DNA of 32,633 bases, taken from positions 1 through 32,633 of the forward strand of contig LCEQ01000001.1 of the NCBI GenBank assembly GCA_000994805.1, in the 5' to 3' direction. Every line of letters starts with the position of its first letter. Position 1 is the first letter of the stretch. This document shows positions 1 through 8,650 of the stretch, in pieces. This DNA is from Candidatus Azambacteria bacterium GW2011_GWA2_42_9. GTDB taxonomy: Bacteria > Patescibacteriota > Minisyncoccia > UBA10092. Below the pieces are notes generated by a model. The model was not told the DNA's origin and did not search any database. It worked only from the letters and a program-made list of their open reading frames with translations. A program made the translations under genes and the position numbers.

Positions 1-57
1 CGTCCTTCATCGCCTTTTTGTGCCAAGGCATCCACCATACGCCCTTAGTAACCTACT
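1..57 (-). rRNA. rrl: 23S ribosomal RNA, 5' end (partial, runs off the window start)
   Basis: Reverse complement reads GGTTACTAAGGGCGTATGGTGGATGCCTTGGCACAAAAAGGCGATGAAGGACG, the conserved 5' end of bacterial 23S rRNA. The exact 5' end is approximate. Confidence 0.93.
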
Positions 58-187
58 CATCCCGTACATAAGTACGAGAATCATACATTTAATTTTTATA
101 CCTGTTTTACCCCCCGAAGCTCTAATGAGCAAAGGAGGGCTTTTCATTCAGTTTTCAAATTACTAACATTAACTGCTGAACCCGAAT

Positions 188-216
188 AGTTTATCTGATA
201 AGCTGTCCGGGGTCAA
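188..216 (-). promoter_or_regulatory. sigma70-type promoter for the 23S rRNA transcript
   Basis: Minus strand TTGACC (211-216) - 17 nt - TAAACT (188-193). Followed by an rRNA-leader-like TTTGAAAACTGAA tract before the 23S start. Confidence 0.7.
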
Positions 217-234
217 GAGTTAATTTTGGGAAAC

Positions 235-273
235 AAAACCACCGCTTTGTTTTCTAACAAAGCGGTGGTTTTT
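235..273 (-). terminator. Intrinsic terminator after the 63-aa ORF
   Basis: AAAACCACCGCTTTGT-tttcta-ACAAAGCGGTGGTTTTT, a perfect long stem with T-tracts on both strands. Confidence 0.85.
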
Positions 274-290
274 GTAGTATTAAAGTTATC

Positions 291-482
291 TTAAATTCTG
301 GGATCATCCATCAGATATTTTGGTCCTCCCGGATCAGTTGGCCACATATTACCTCCCCCACTTGGCCATAATCCCGGCCCTATTGGCACCCTGTCTTCAT
401 GTAATCCAAGATCCTTCCAATCATAAAAGACAAAAGTGCCGGTGCCGCTTTGTTTTATTCGATTTTTTAGTAAATTTTTCAT
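291..482 (-). CDS. Small hypothetical protein (63 aa)
   Basis: ORF followed directly by a strong terminator; Gly/Pro-rich C-terminus; no family recognised. Confidence 0.45.
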   Translation of the reverse strand: MKNLLKNRIKQSGTGTFVFYDWKDLGLHEDRVPIGPGLWPSGGGNMWPTDPGGPKYLMDDPRI

Positions 483-574
483 TGTAAAGACAGTATATCA
501 TAGCGCTATTTTCTTTGCAAGACCCTCCTGTGGATAACAAAAATACGGGCAAATCGCCCGTTATGAAGATAAAA

Positions 575-1168
575 TTACGGTCCTGGAATAAATTTTTGAG
601 GATCAATTTCCTGCAGGAAGCAAGGGGGTCTTTTTTCTTTTTTAATAGTATGAATTTTGGGCATATCCTTTCCCGGCAGCTTATAAACCACAAGGTCGCC
701 TTTTCTAAAAACAAAAAAACCTAATTCCCAGCCCGTTATAAGATCAATTTTTTCGCATTTCGCTACGCGGGTAATAATCTGTCCCTGGCCATCCGTGTTT
801 GTGTCTTTATACGGGCCATACGCATGGCCTAAACACAATTCCTTGTTTTTTACGCAATCTTGGATTTCTAATGGCGAATCCTCAAGCTTTTCGGAAGGAT
901 TAGTAAGAAACATATTTTTTACATCCAAATAGTTGAAAGTAGTAACGTTGGGGGTTGTCTTGGGATCAAGTCCCATTTTCTTCAGATCAGCAATCGTTGT
1001 CTTACCTGGAATAATGTTATTATAAAGAGTTTCAATGTCGTTATAATTCCCCAATCCTCTGACTATCTCCCGATTTGATGGCATTAATTTAGCATTAATT
1101 CCGGCGCAACCCACCAGCGCCATTATCGCCAATGATAAAATCATGAGTTTTCCATATATCCCACGCAT
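575..1168 (-). CDS. Putative lipoprotein of unknown function
   Basis: N-terminal hydrophobic segment ending in lipobox-like LVGCAG; start probably at MRGIYGK (annotated ORF extends to 1183). Confidence 0.65.
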   Translation of the reverse strand: MRGIYGKLMILSLAIMALVGCAGINAKLMPSNREIVRGLGNYNDIETLYNNIIPGKTTIADLKKMGLDPKTTPNVTTFNYLDVKNMFLTNPSEKLEDSPLEIQDCVKNKELCLGHAYGPYKDTNTDGQGQIITRVAKCEKIDLITGWELGFFVFRKGDLVVYKLPGKDMPKIHTIKKEKRPPCFLQEIDPQKFIPGP

Positions 1169-1253
1169 TGCTTCCTCCCTCACAATTAAATTTTAAAGCA
1201 ACAAAATATATTGCTTTTAACATTACAACTTAAAGAATCCCTATGTCAATTTT

Positions 1254-1871
1254 TTATGGCGCGTTGGGTTCAGGGCCTTGATTTATGTAAGCGTCAATGA
1301 AATCTTGGATACGTTTCAGTTCGGTTTCATTTAATGAATCGCCTGATTCCGGGTCAAACTTATCAAGCCAGCCCCAAGCGACCAAAGCGATAGTATTATC
1401 GTTTTCTTTCCGCGGTTCAACGATAATTTTTTTACCAAATCCGTAAAAACTTTCGAGTTGTTTGATAATTTCTGGAGCAGTATCAAAACGATAAGAAATC
1501 CAAATATAGCCATGCTCTAAATTATGAATCAGGCCTTCATCCGGTTGTTGTTCCTTATAAACTCCCTTAGTTTCCCAATCTTCATAGTGCCAGCCCGAAG
1601 TCGGCGGATTGGAATTATAATCTGGATGCGTCGCGCCGACGTTTATATGATTTCTCCCCTGATCGGGAATTTCAATAGCATAAATTTTTATTGAAGCGGC
1701 TTTTTCCTGACTTCTTTTCGTAAACCAATAAATACCCCCGCCAATAACCAAAACAGCTATCAACCAAATTAAAATTTTTTTAAATTTCCCGAATTGCTCC
1801 GACTTTTTTTCCGATACAAGCTTTTCTTTTTTCTTTTGTTCGTATATTTCTTTTGGCGATAATTCGTTCAT
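1254..1871 (-). CDS. DUF3105-like membrane-anchored protein
   Basis: One TM segment followed by DUF3105-like motifs HINVGATHPDYNSNPPTSGWHY and GLIHNLEHGYIWISY. Confidence 0.75.
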   Translation of the reverse strand: MNELSPKEIYEQKKKEKLVSEKKSEQFGKFKKILIWLIAVLVIGGGIYWFTKRSQEKAASIKIYAIEIPDQGRNHINVGATHPDYNSNPPTSGWHYEDWETKGVYKEQQPDEGLIHNLEHGYIWISYRFDTAPEIIKQLESFYGFGKKIIVEPRKENDNTIALVAWGWLDKFDPESGDSLNETELKRIQDFIDAYINQGPEPNAP

Positions 1872-1875
1872 AAAT

Positions 1876-2897
1876 TTATTTATCTAACGCTGTTTCAGTA
1901 TACACATTTCTTGGATTCCATAAAAGCCAGCCGCTGGTGAGGCCCGCGTCATAAACCGCCTGTTTTTCTTGGCGAATCATTTTGCCATCATAAATCGCGC
2001 CGATGTTGAAATCCTGAAGCCACGGGCGGAGTTTTTTAAGGCGCTTTTCAAAAATAGGACTGACCATCGCCGGCGTGGTTGTTCCGATTTCAGCGGCCGA
2101 TTTTTCCCAAAGCTGTATTTTGCCTTTTTCTATCGTACCCAAAATTACTTCATAAGGATGCTCGGCTGGATTTTCAAAACCAAAATTTCCCGGCAAATAA
2201 TGCGACGGATAAATCATGGGCGACACATAATCAAAATAATCATAAAGTTCTACAAAGGTTTGGCCAATCCCAAGATCATCCTTTTTAAGCATATTGTAAG
2301 CGAATAAATCTACCGAGAGTTTTCAAAATTCAATTCATCAAAACCGACGTCAACCGTTTTTTTTGCGGCTGCGAGATTATAATCCCAAACTTCCAGATTG
2401 GTCGGATCCATCCAATACCAACCGCGATTATCCCGCCAAAGCGTACCGTCGGCCTTTTTAAAATACCAACCAGGATGAATTTTAATTTGCGAATTATCCT
2501 GAAAAACCACGAGGCGGGCTATTGTATAAATATTGCGCTTATGAAGTTCCTCAATCAGACCCTTTAAATAATCATCAATGTAAACGCCGCTATCCTTGAC
2601 ATCAATAACGATTGAATTAATTTCGGTTTTATCGGCAAGACGGATTAAGTCGTTTATTCGTTTAGAGCGCGCGCTCCATACTGTTGAATAAACCCCGAAT
2701 TGTGATTCAAATTTAAGATGATTGCGATTTTTAACCTCTATTGGCCTGATTATTAAAAAACGGTTCACAAGGTCGTTACTGAAAGATAAAACTGACGCCG
2801 TAATTTTTTTTAAAAAATAAAAACTTCCGGTAAAATAAGTGCCCCCTGTTAAAACAACAATAAGTAAAAATAAAATGGAAAAACTGTATAATTTCAT
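1876..2897 (-). pseudogene. DUF4015-like putative glycoside hydrolase, disrupted (internal deletion plus frameshift)
   Basis: N-part ORF 2310..2897 ends GFDELNFE-NSR*. C-part resumes in another frame as LSVDLFAYNMLKKDDLGIGQ...SPMIYPSHYLPGNFG. The usual FDYIRFPSDG segment and following region are absent. Confidence 0.7.
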
Positions 2898-2927
2898 GCT
2901 GATATTTTAGCACGAATCTAATTTAAA

Positions 2928-2956
2928 AAGAAAAACCGCCTCGCATAGACGGTTTG
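2928..2956 (-). terminator. Intrinsic terminator-like hairpin
   Basis: Minus strand AACCGTC-tatgcga-GGCGGTTTTTCTTTTT. Confidence 0.6.
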
Positions 2957-2959
2957 GTT

Positions 2960-3210
2960 CTATTTGGGAGTCGTAATTATTGTGATTAAATCTCCTTCCC
3001 ATGGCACTTCTACATAAACCTTTACGCCCTGCATCGTAATCCCAAAAGATTGATGATCGCCTTTTTTACTCAGGAAGTGCACTTAATATTTTCCTGGGGG
3101 AAATTTTGTGAAAATTTACTGTACCGTCTTTTTGAGTGATATCAGTAGTTGGAAGAGATGCCTTTTCGTCGCCCGTCATCTGGACTAAAGATACTAATAC
3201 TCCTTATCCA
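2960..3210 (-). pseudogene. Remnant of a prealbumin/Cna-B-like (carboxypeptidase regulatory-like) domain gene, frameshifted
   Basis: Manual translation: GVLVSLVQMTGDEKASLPTTDITQKDGTVNFTKFPPGKY / frameshift / VHFLSKKGDHQSFGITMQGVKVYVEVPWEGDLITIITTPK*. No ORF in the supplied track covers it. Confidence 0.5.
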
Positions 3211-3220
3211 AGATTATTTT

Positions 3221-3246
3221 ACTCCCGTAATCCGAATTACGGGAGT
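3221..3246. repeat. Palindrome copy 1: ACTCCCGTAAT-CCGA-ATTACGGGAGT
   Basis: Perfect stem; near-identical copy at 3708-3731; the pair flanks the TrpR-like gene. Confidence 0.9.
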
Positions 3247-3262
3247 GTTTTATATTTAAGTT

Positions 3263-3694
3263 TTATTTGGATTTTTTATCTAAAAATAGATTGAATAATA
3301 AAAAATGTAACGGATATTTTCTTCTTAGCCATTCAAACGAATAAGGTGCAACGGGTATTTTATTAATTCCTCGCCTATCAAGCGCTTTATTAAACTCCCT
3401 AACTGCCTTTTCATAACCTCCAAAACCTCTTACTAACCAGTTATGAACTTTAGCGATATTATCATGTCCCGCCTTCATTCGACTCCTAATCTCCTCATAA
3501 GTCATACCATCTAAAAGACATTTGGCAATCATAATCCGACGCGACAACATAATGGATTCACTCTCGCTAAGTAAATCTTTAAAGAAATTTTTAACTTCGT
3601 CTCTTGATTTGAACGCTGCAACGCTAGTCCATAATAAATCCAAATATTTCATCCGGTCTATATTATTTATTTTTCTTGGATTAACTTTAACCAT
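3263..3694 (-). CDS. TrpR/YerC-YecD-like HTH DNA-binding protein with C-terminal extension
   Basis: FFKDLLSESESIMLSRRIMIAKCLLDGMTYEEIRSRMKAGHDNIAKVHNWL matches the Trp-repressor-like HTH pattern. Confidence 0.75.
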   Translation of the reverse strand: MVKVNPRKINNIDRMKYLDLLWTSVAAFKSRDEVKNFFKDLLSESESIMLSRRIMIAKCLLDGMTYEEIRSRMKAGHDNIAKVHNWLVRGFGGYEKAVREFNKALDRRGINKIPVAPYSFEWLRRKYPLHFLLFNLFLDKKSK

Positions 3695-3707
3695 AAAAGT
3701 TATTTTA

Positions 3708-3731
3708 CTCCCGTAATTCGGATTACGGGAG
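3708..3731. repeat. Palindrome copy 2: CTCCCGTAAT-TCGG-ATTACGGGAG
   Basis: Lies 13 nt upstream of the ATG of the TrpR-like gene and includes its only SD-like GGGAG. Confidence 0.9.
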
Positions 3732-3798
3732 CGTATTATAAAATAATATAAATAGCAAATTATTTGTAGAATAAAAAATTAGAAAATAGAAAGTTAAT

Positions 3799-4458
3799 TT
3801 AAAAATTATTTGCCAGAAAATCTAAAATTCGCTGTTTCAACTCTGGTTCGCTCACAAACATCCGCGTGCCGTGGCCGGCGTCTTCGTATTTTATGAATTC
3901 TTTTTTTACTGCCGATGAAATTTCAAAAAGCCGCTGCGATGATTCAAAAGGATAATTATCGTCTTTACTGGCAACTAACAAAAGATTTTTCCGAAAATTA
4001 CGAGAAGCAATTTCCGTTTTAATACCTTTATAATTAAGTCCCGGCGACAAAGCGACAACAATTTTTGGCTGGGTCTTGGCGCCATAAAGCAAAGACAAAT
4101 TGGCGCCGATTGAACCGCCCATTACAGCAAGTTCGGTTTCCGGAATTTTATTTTTAAGCCAATCGGCGGACGCTTCAACGTCATAAATCATCTTATCATA
4201 ATCGGCTTGAACGAATTCTTGCCACGAACCCATCTCTCCGAGCCAGGCCTGCGAATCACCATGTCCTCTCTCGTCTATAGCCAGAGCATTATAACCGTTT
4301 TTTTGCAGTATTTGAGCAAATTCATCCCAATCCTGCCTATTGCCGGGCAGAATGTGAAGAAGTATAACCGATTTTTTGCTTTGAGCGTCTAAAAAATCTC
4401 CAGTGATTTTAACGCCGTCTTTGGTCTGAAAATTAATAATTTTTTTGCCATTTGCCAT
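3799..4458 (-). CDS. Alpha/beta hydrolase
   Basis: Nucleophile elbow GGSIGA, RGHGDS, acid ASKDD, His DAGHG. Start reassigned to MANGKK because the upstream part of the ORF overlaps the permease and TAATG couples the two. Confidence 0.8.
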   Translation of the reverse strand: MANGKKIINFQTKDGVKITGDFLDAQSKKSVILLHILPGNRQDWDEFAQILQKNGYNALAIDERGHGDSQAWLGEMGSWQEFVQADYDKMIYDVEASADWLKNKIPETELAVMGGSIGANLSLLYGAKTQPKIVVALSPGLNYKGIKTEIASRNFRKNLLLVASKDDNYPFESSQRLFEISSAVKKEFIKYEDAGHGTRMFVSEPELKQRILDFLANNF

Positions 4459-5228
4459 TATTTTTTGAATAATAGAGAAATTACAAAAAATATAATACCG
4501 GTTAAAATAACTGTCGGACCCGGCGGGAAATTGAAATAATTTGAAATAAAAATTCCCGCTCCGGTCATAATCAAGCCTAAAATAACGCTGAAGCTTAAAA
4601 ACGATTTCAAACTCCATGAGAAATTTCGAGCCGAAACTGCCGGTAAAATAGTAAGAGCGCCCATTAAAACCGAACCAATCAGTTTTATGCCAAGCGCCAC
4701 GCTCAAGGCAAACAGAAGCAAGAAACCTAAATATGACAAGTCGGGTTTAAATCCTGCTGATTTCGCCAAATCCGGTGCCACAATGCCGATCGTAAGCCGG
4801 CGCGATAACATTATCGTTAAAATAAATATTATAAAAGATACCGCCATGATAATCGCCGCATCTTGCGGCTTAATGGCAAATAAGTTGCCAAACAAGCTTT
4901 CAAATAATTCTTCATTCGGAACCAAAATAACGCCCAGAGCCAAAGTGGCGGTAAAAAATGTTCCGATTATCGCTTCCGGAGGCAGTTCGGTTTTACGTTC
5001 TATAAACCAAGTTCCGAAAGCCGCCAGTAAAAGAAAAGCCGCCGCGCCGTATATCGGGTCATAGCCAAAAACTAACGCCAGCCCGATGCCAGGCAGGGCA
5101 ACGTGAGACAAAACATCGCCCACAAGTGCCATTCTTTTGGCCACAACAAAAGCGCCCAAAAAACTTGCCGCCAAAGCCACAAACAGTCCGGAACTAAATA
5201 TTAATAAAAATTGATTATCAATGCCCAT
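4458..5228 (-). CDS. Metal (zinc/manganese-type) ABC transporter permease, ZnuB/MntB-like
   Basis: Multi-TM protein with AKRMALVGDVLSHVALPGIGLA and GSVLMGALTILPAVSAR, typical of the ABC-3 family. Start probably MGIDNQ. Confidence 0.85.
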   Translation of the reverse strand: MGIDNQFLLIFSSGLFVALAASFLGAFVVAKRMALVGDVLSHVALPGIGLALVFGYDPIYGAAAFLLLAAFGTWFIERKTELPPEAIIGTFFTATLALGVILVPNEELFESLFGNLFAIKPQDAAIIMAVSFIIFILTIMLSRRLTIGIVAPDLAKSAGFKPDLSYLGFLLLFALSVALGIKLIGSVLMGALTILPAVSARNFSWSLKSFLSFSVILGLIMTGAGIFISNYFNFPPGPTVILTGIIFFVISLLFKK

Positions 5229-5925
5229 GTTGATAAAAAGCGCTTTCTCCGTAAAGCTGTTTAATATTTTCGCCGGTAAGTTCGCGCTTTGGCGGACCAA
5301 AACATATGCGTTCTTTATTTATGCACAAAACGCTGTCGGCATAACGGTAAACGACATTAAGATCATGGGAAATTATTAAAACGGTCAACCCCCTTTCGTC
5401 TTTCATTTTATGGAGTAAATTATAAATCGTATCTTCGCCAGCCAAATCAATTCCGGCCGTCGGCTCGTCAAAAAGCAAGACGTTCGGGTGGCCCAAAATC
5501 GCCCAAGCAATTAAGGCCCTTTGTGATTGGCCTTTTGAAAGATGGGCCAGTTGCTTGTCTAAAATTTCTGGATCGAGTCCGACTGATTTTAATTCATGCG
5601 ACACGGAATCGGAAAATTTTTTATCTTTGAAAAATAAATTTTTTGACTTTAAAACGAAAAATTCTCTGACCGTAAGTGGCAATTCTGATTTTTCAAAAAA
5701 TTTTTGCGGAACATAACCGATTTTGACATCATTGCGCCATTTAATTTCACCATCGTAAGGAATAAAATCCATCAGTACCCTGAAAAGAACCGATTTGCCG
5801 GCGCCGTTGGGCCCGACAATGGCTAAAACATCTCCTTCATTTACGGAAAAAGAAATATCTTTTAAAACTTCCTGATTATCAAAACTAACCGAAACGTCTT
5901 TAACTTTTAAAATTGGTTCTGCCAT
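5218..5925 (-). CDS. Metal ABC transporter ATP-binding protein, ZnuC/MntA-like
   Basis: Walker A GPNGAGKS, signature LSKGQSQRALIA, Walker B VLLFDEPTAGID, H-loop ISHD. Confidence 0.9.
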   Translation of the reverse strand: MAEPILKVKDVSVSFDNQEVLKDISFSVNEGDVLAIVGPNGAGKSVLFRVLMDFIPYDGEIKWRNDVKIGYVPQKFFEKSELPLTVREFFVLKSKNLFFKDKKFSDSVSHELKSVGLDPEILDKQLAHLSKGQSQRALIAWAILGHPNVLLFDEPTAGIDLAGEDTIYNLLHKMKDERGLTVLIISHDLNVVYRYADSVLCINKERICFGPPKRELTGENIKQLYGESAFYQHGH

Positions 5926-5930
5926 TGTGT

Positions 5931-6556
5931 TTAGAAAAGCGCTACGACGCCGATGGCGCCGGCATTTTCGCCTAATTTTCCTACTAAAATTTTAACATTT
6001 TTTCTGGCTCTTGGGATAAAAGCTTCCGCGGTTTTAGCCGCACCGCCGCCGATTATAATCGCTTCCGGATCCAAAATATTAATAATATTAGCAATTCCAA
6101 TTCCTAAGTTTTTTTCGAATTCTTTCGCCGCCATTTTTGAAAATTTTAATCTTCTCATTTGTTTTACAGTTGCCTCTTCCAAATCTTTTCCATTATTTAT
6201 TATCATATGCCCCAGTTCGCCAACTGAATTGTTGGCTCCATAAATCATTTTGCCGTTAATAATAATCCCCCTCCAACTCCGGTTCCAAGTATTATGCCAA
6301 CAAGATTTTTATATCCCCTTCCCGCGCCGAATAAATACTCTCCCCGCAAAAAACACCTTGCGTCATTATCAATCCTGATCTCATAATTAAATCTTTTCTT
6401 TAGCCAATTTTTAATGTTAAATCCATCTAAAAATTTAATATTTGACCAACTCAAAATAATTCTCTTTTTTAAATCCAAGGCACCACCGATGCCGCAACCG
6501 ATTCCCCTGATATTTTTTCTCCCGCCGATATCTATGCCAATAGTATATTTAACCAT
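5931..6556 (-). pseudogene. ROK-family sugar kinase, disrupted (frameshift plus two apparent internal deletions)
   Basis: GIDIGGRK then directly IRGIGCGIGGALD; GTGVGGG then frameshift then NGKMIYGANNSVGELGHM. The Zn-binding CxCGxxGCxE region is missing before FEKNLGIGIANIINILDPEAIIIGGG. Confidence 0.75.
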
Positions 6557-6584
6557 ACCTAAATAGTATAACAAAAAATATTAA

Positions 6585-6605
6585 AACCTCGCTATACGCG
6601 AGGTT
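6585..6605 (-). terminator. Intrinsic terminator after the GH-A hydrolase gene
   Basis: Minus strand AACCTCGC-gtata-GCGAGGTT then TTAATATTTTTTG. Confidence 0.75.
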
Positions 6606-7678
6606 TACTGCCATAATTTTTTGGCTTCATTCCACAATTGAGAATTTCCATGGACTTTTTGATAATACAACCATTCGGCGCCCCAGAGATAGATTCTGGG
6701 AAAGCCGGTTTTCTTGGCATATTCAATACTATCTCTGAATTGCTTTAATCCAAAAATTTCAAACTGTTTTTGAGGCGTCACTGAAAGTATTCCACTATAG
6801 CGAATCCATGGTTCGACCTGAAGTTCCATAACAAAAACTTTATTTATATCAAGATGTAATTTTTTTGTCTTAGCGTTATAAAAAGCCGAAGAGACAAAAG
6901 TAGCCGGGGGTATATAACCATAATATAGCCGAACGCCCCAATCTCCCAAGATTCTCTGCCAGAAAAACCGATAAAGCGTCGTTCCGAAATAATCGCTGAT
7001 TTTTGAAGCTTCTTTCCAATCGGAGAGTTCACCCGAGTCAGTAATGATTGTTGATCCGCCGCTTACTTTTTTGACGAGTTCAATTTCTTTTCTCAAAAAT
7101 TCTGGGTCTACACGCAAGCTAATTCCAAATTCTTTTTCTATTTGCGCAATCTTTTTCCATGGAAAGAGCGGTTCGTTTTCTACTTGCCAGATTTTTTCGG
7201 ATAAAGCCGATTTGTCATTATATCGCCGGATTACTTTTTCTTCCATAAGTAATAAGCGTTCGTGTCTTTTTTCCTCTGACAGTTTAATAGCCCAATCCGG
7301 GATATGAAATTCCGGCCAGCCGGCAACGCGTTCGCCGATATTTGGAATAATTTTAATGCCGCGCTTCGAGGATTCATCAATAAACCAGTCAAAAAACGAA
7401 AAATCAAAATCGTTTTCTGTTTTTTCGATGTCTTCCCAGGGAATAATCAGTCGAATATGGGTCACCTTAAGATCGTCAAAAATCGCTAATGCCGTTTCTT
7501 TTGGATCAAGGCCTAAATAAACGGCATAAGCCGGACGGAAGCTGGCACCCCAGATTGGTTCTTTGCCGCCGGAAAAATCACGCCGGTTAAAATAGAATCC
7601 ATCAAAATACATTGCGCCAAATAAAACAAAAAACAATACTATTAGAGATAAAATGATTATGGCTCCGGTTTTAATCAT
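6605..7678 (-). CDS. Membrane-anchored TIM-barrel glycoside hydrolase (clan GH-A-like)
   Basis: N-terminal TM anchor; acid/base-like WQVENEPLFPW; nucleophile-like IYLWGAEWLYY. Confidence 0.65.
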   Translation of the reverse strand: MIKTGAIIILSLIVLFFVLFGAMYFDGFYFNRRDFSGGKEPIWGASFRPAYAVYLGLDPKETALAIFDDLKVTHIRLIIPWEDIEKTENDFDFSFFDWFIDESSKRGIKIIPNIGERVAGWPEFHIPDWAIKLSEEKRHERLLLMEEKVIRRYNDKSALSEKIWQVENEPLFPWKKIAQIEKEFGISLRVDPEFLRKEIELVKKVSGGSTIITDSGELSDWKEASKISDYFGTTLYRFFWQRILGDWGVRLYYGYIPPATFVSSAFYNAKTKKLHLDINKVFVMELQVEPWIRYSGILSVTPQKQFEIFGLKQFRDSIEYAKKTGFPRIYLWGAEWLYYQKVHGNSQLWNEAKKLWQ

Positions 7679-7681
7679 TTT

Positions 7682-8650
7682 TTAACTATTACGGATTAAT
7701 AAGTATATTCCGGAAAAAACAAGAGCGGCGGCAATGATTTTTTGCCATAAAACAACGCCTTCCAATTCTTCCTTATACACTCCGGGATAAAAAAATGAAA
7801 AGATTCCTGCCAGAATCAAAACAAAAAACTGCTTAATTCCTTCAAACGCGTTGACCAAGGTGGCGCTCCTCGTCAAAGAAATTGCATACTTGATAAAAAT
7901 TGAACCTAGAGTGCCAGGAACTTTTTCAGAAAAAAATAATTTCCAGTTTAATTTTCCGATACGACCATTTATTATTTTTCTTTGTCCCGGCCACAAGTAA
8001 AAAATCACCGCCGCCAAAAAATAACCTCCTGTCAACCAAACAAACCCGCTTAAGAAATTTTGCCAATTAGTCGAAAATCCCTGCAAGCCATATGAAATTC
8101 CAAGTAACACCAGCCCCAACCCAATACCAGAACCAGATAATACCGTAAGCCCAATATCTTTTAATCCCAATCCGCCATTTTTATATTGTCTCATTGAAGC
8201 CAATACGCCGCCGAAAATAAGCAAAGCTACGGCAAATAACTGAATACCGCCCAATCTCTCGCCTAAAAAAGAATATGTAACAATAAAAGTAAAAAACGAC
8301 ACCGTGGCAACATAAATCGTCATAACGCGCGATGCTTCATGACGGGTTAAGACGTGATAAAGGGGCCTCAAACTCAAAATCCAGATTGTTCCGGCTATTA
8401 TGCCAATATAAGCCGATTGCGGGCTCAAGCTGATAAAATTCAGCCAGATGTTTAAAATCAGAGCGGGTAAAAAGAATACTATTCCGAAAAATCCACTGTA
8501 AAACGCGTATGGAGCTGGTTCAATCGGTTTTCTGCTTGCCGAACCGCTGACTATGATTTTAGACAGAACGCTTGATAAAGCGCCTAAAAAATTGCCCAAA
8601 ATAACAATCAAAATCCAATTTCTAAGGAAAAAATTAGTGAATTCAGTCAT
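7682..8650 (-). CDS. EamA/DMT-superfamily transporter-like membrane protein
   Basis: About ten hydrophobic segments in two halves; FLGERLGGIQLFAVALLIFGGVLAS pattern. Confidence 0.65.
   Translation of the reverse strand: MTEFTNFFLRNWILIVILGNFLGALSSVLSKIIVSGSASRKPIEPAPYAFYSGFFGIVFFLPALILNIWLNFISLSPQSAYIGIIAGTIWILSLRPLYHVLTRHEASRVMTIYVATVSFFTFIVTYSFLGERLGGIQLFAVALLIFGGVLASMRQYKNGGLGLKDIGLTVLSGSGIGLGLVLLGISYGLQGFSTNWQNFLSGFVWLTGGYFLAAVIFYLWPGQRKIINGRIGKLNWKLFFSEKVPGTLGSIFIKYAISLTRSATLVNAFEGIKQFFVLILAGIFSFFYPGVYKEELEGVVLWQKIIAAALVFSGIYLLIRNS

Noticed and set aside
61-234. Possible tRNA or 16S 3' end upstream of 23S
   Set aside because: No tRNA cloverleaf/TPsiC (GGTTCRANTCC) or anti-SD-containing 16S 3' end could be read; the region contains a promoter and leader-like hairpins instead.
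421-714. 97-aa minus-strand ORF overlapping the lipoprotein ORF and a neighbouring intergenic region
   Set aside because: Out-of-frame overlap with the better-supported lipoprotein ORF; low-complexity Lys/Phe composition.
1331-1513. 60-aa minus-strand ORF
   Set aside because: Alternative frame fully inside the DUF3105-like gene.
1969-2307. Plus-strand 112-aa ORF
   Set aside because: Antisense shadow of the DUF4015 pseudogene with no SD or recognisable motif.
3211-3735. TrpR-like gene plus flanking palindromes considered as an insertion sequence
   Set aside because: No transposase motifs, no clear target-site duplication, and the encoded protein is a TrpR-like regulator; a REP-like explanation is retained only as an alternative.
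4687-5064. Plus-strand 125-aa ORF antisense to the metal permease
   Set aside because: Codon-bias shadow; Ser/Lys-rich and motif-free.
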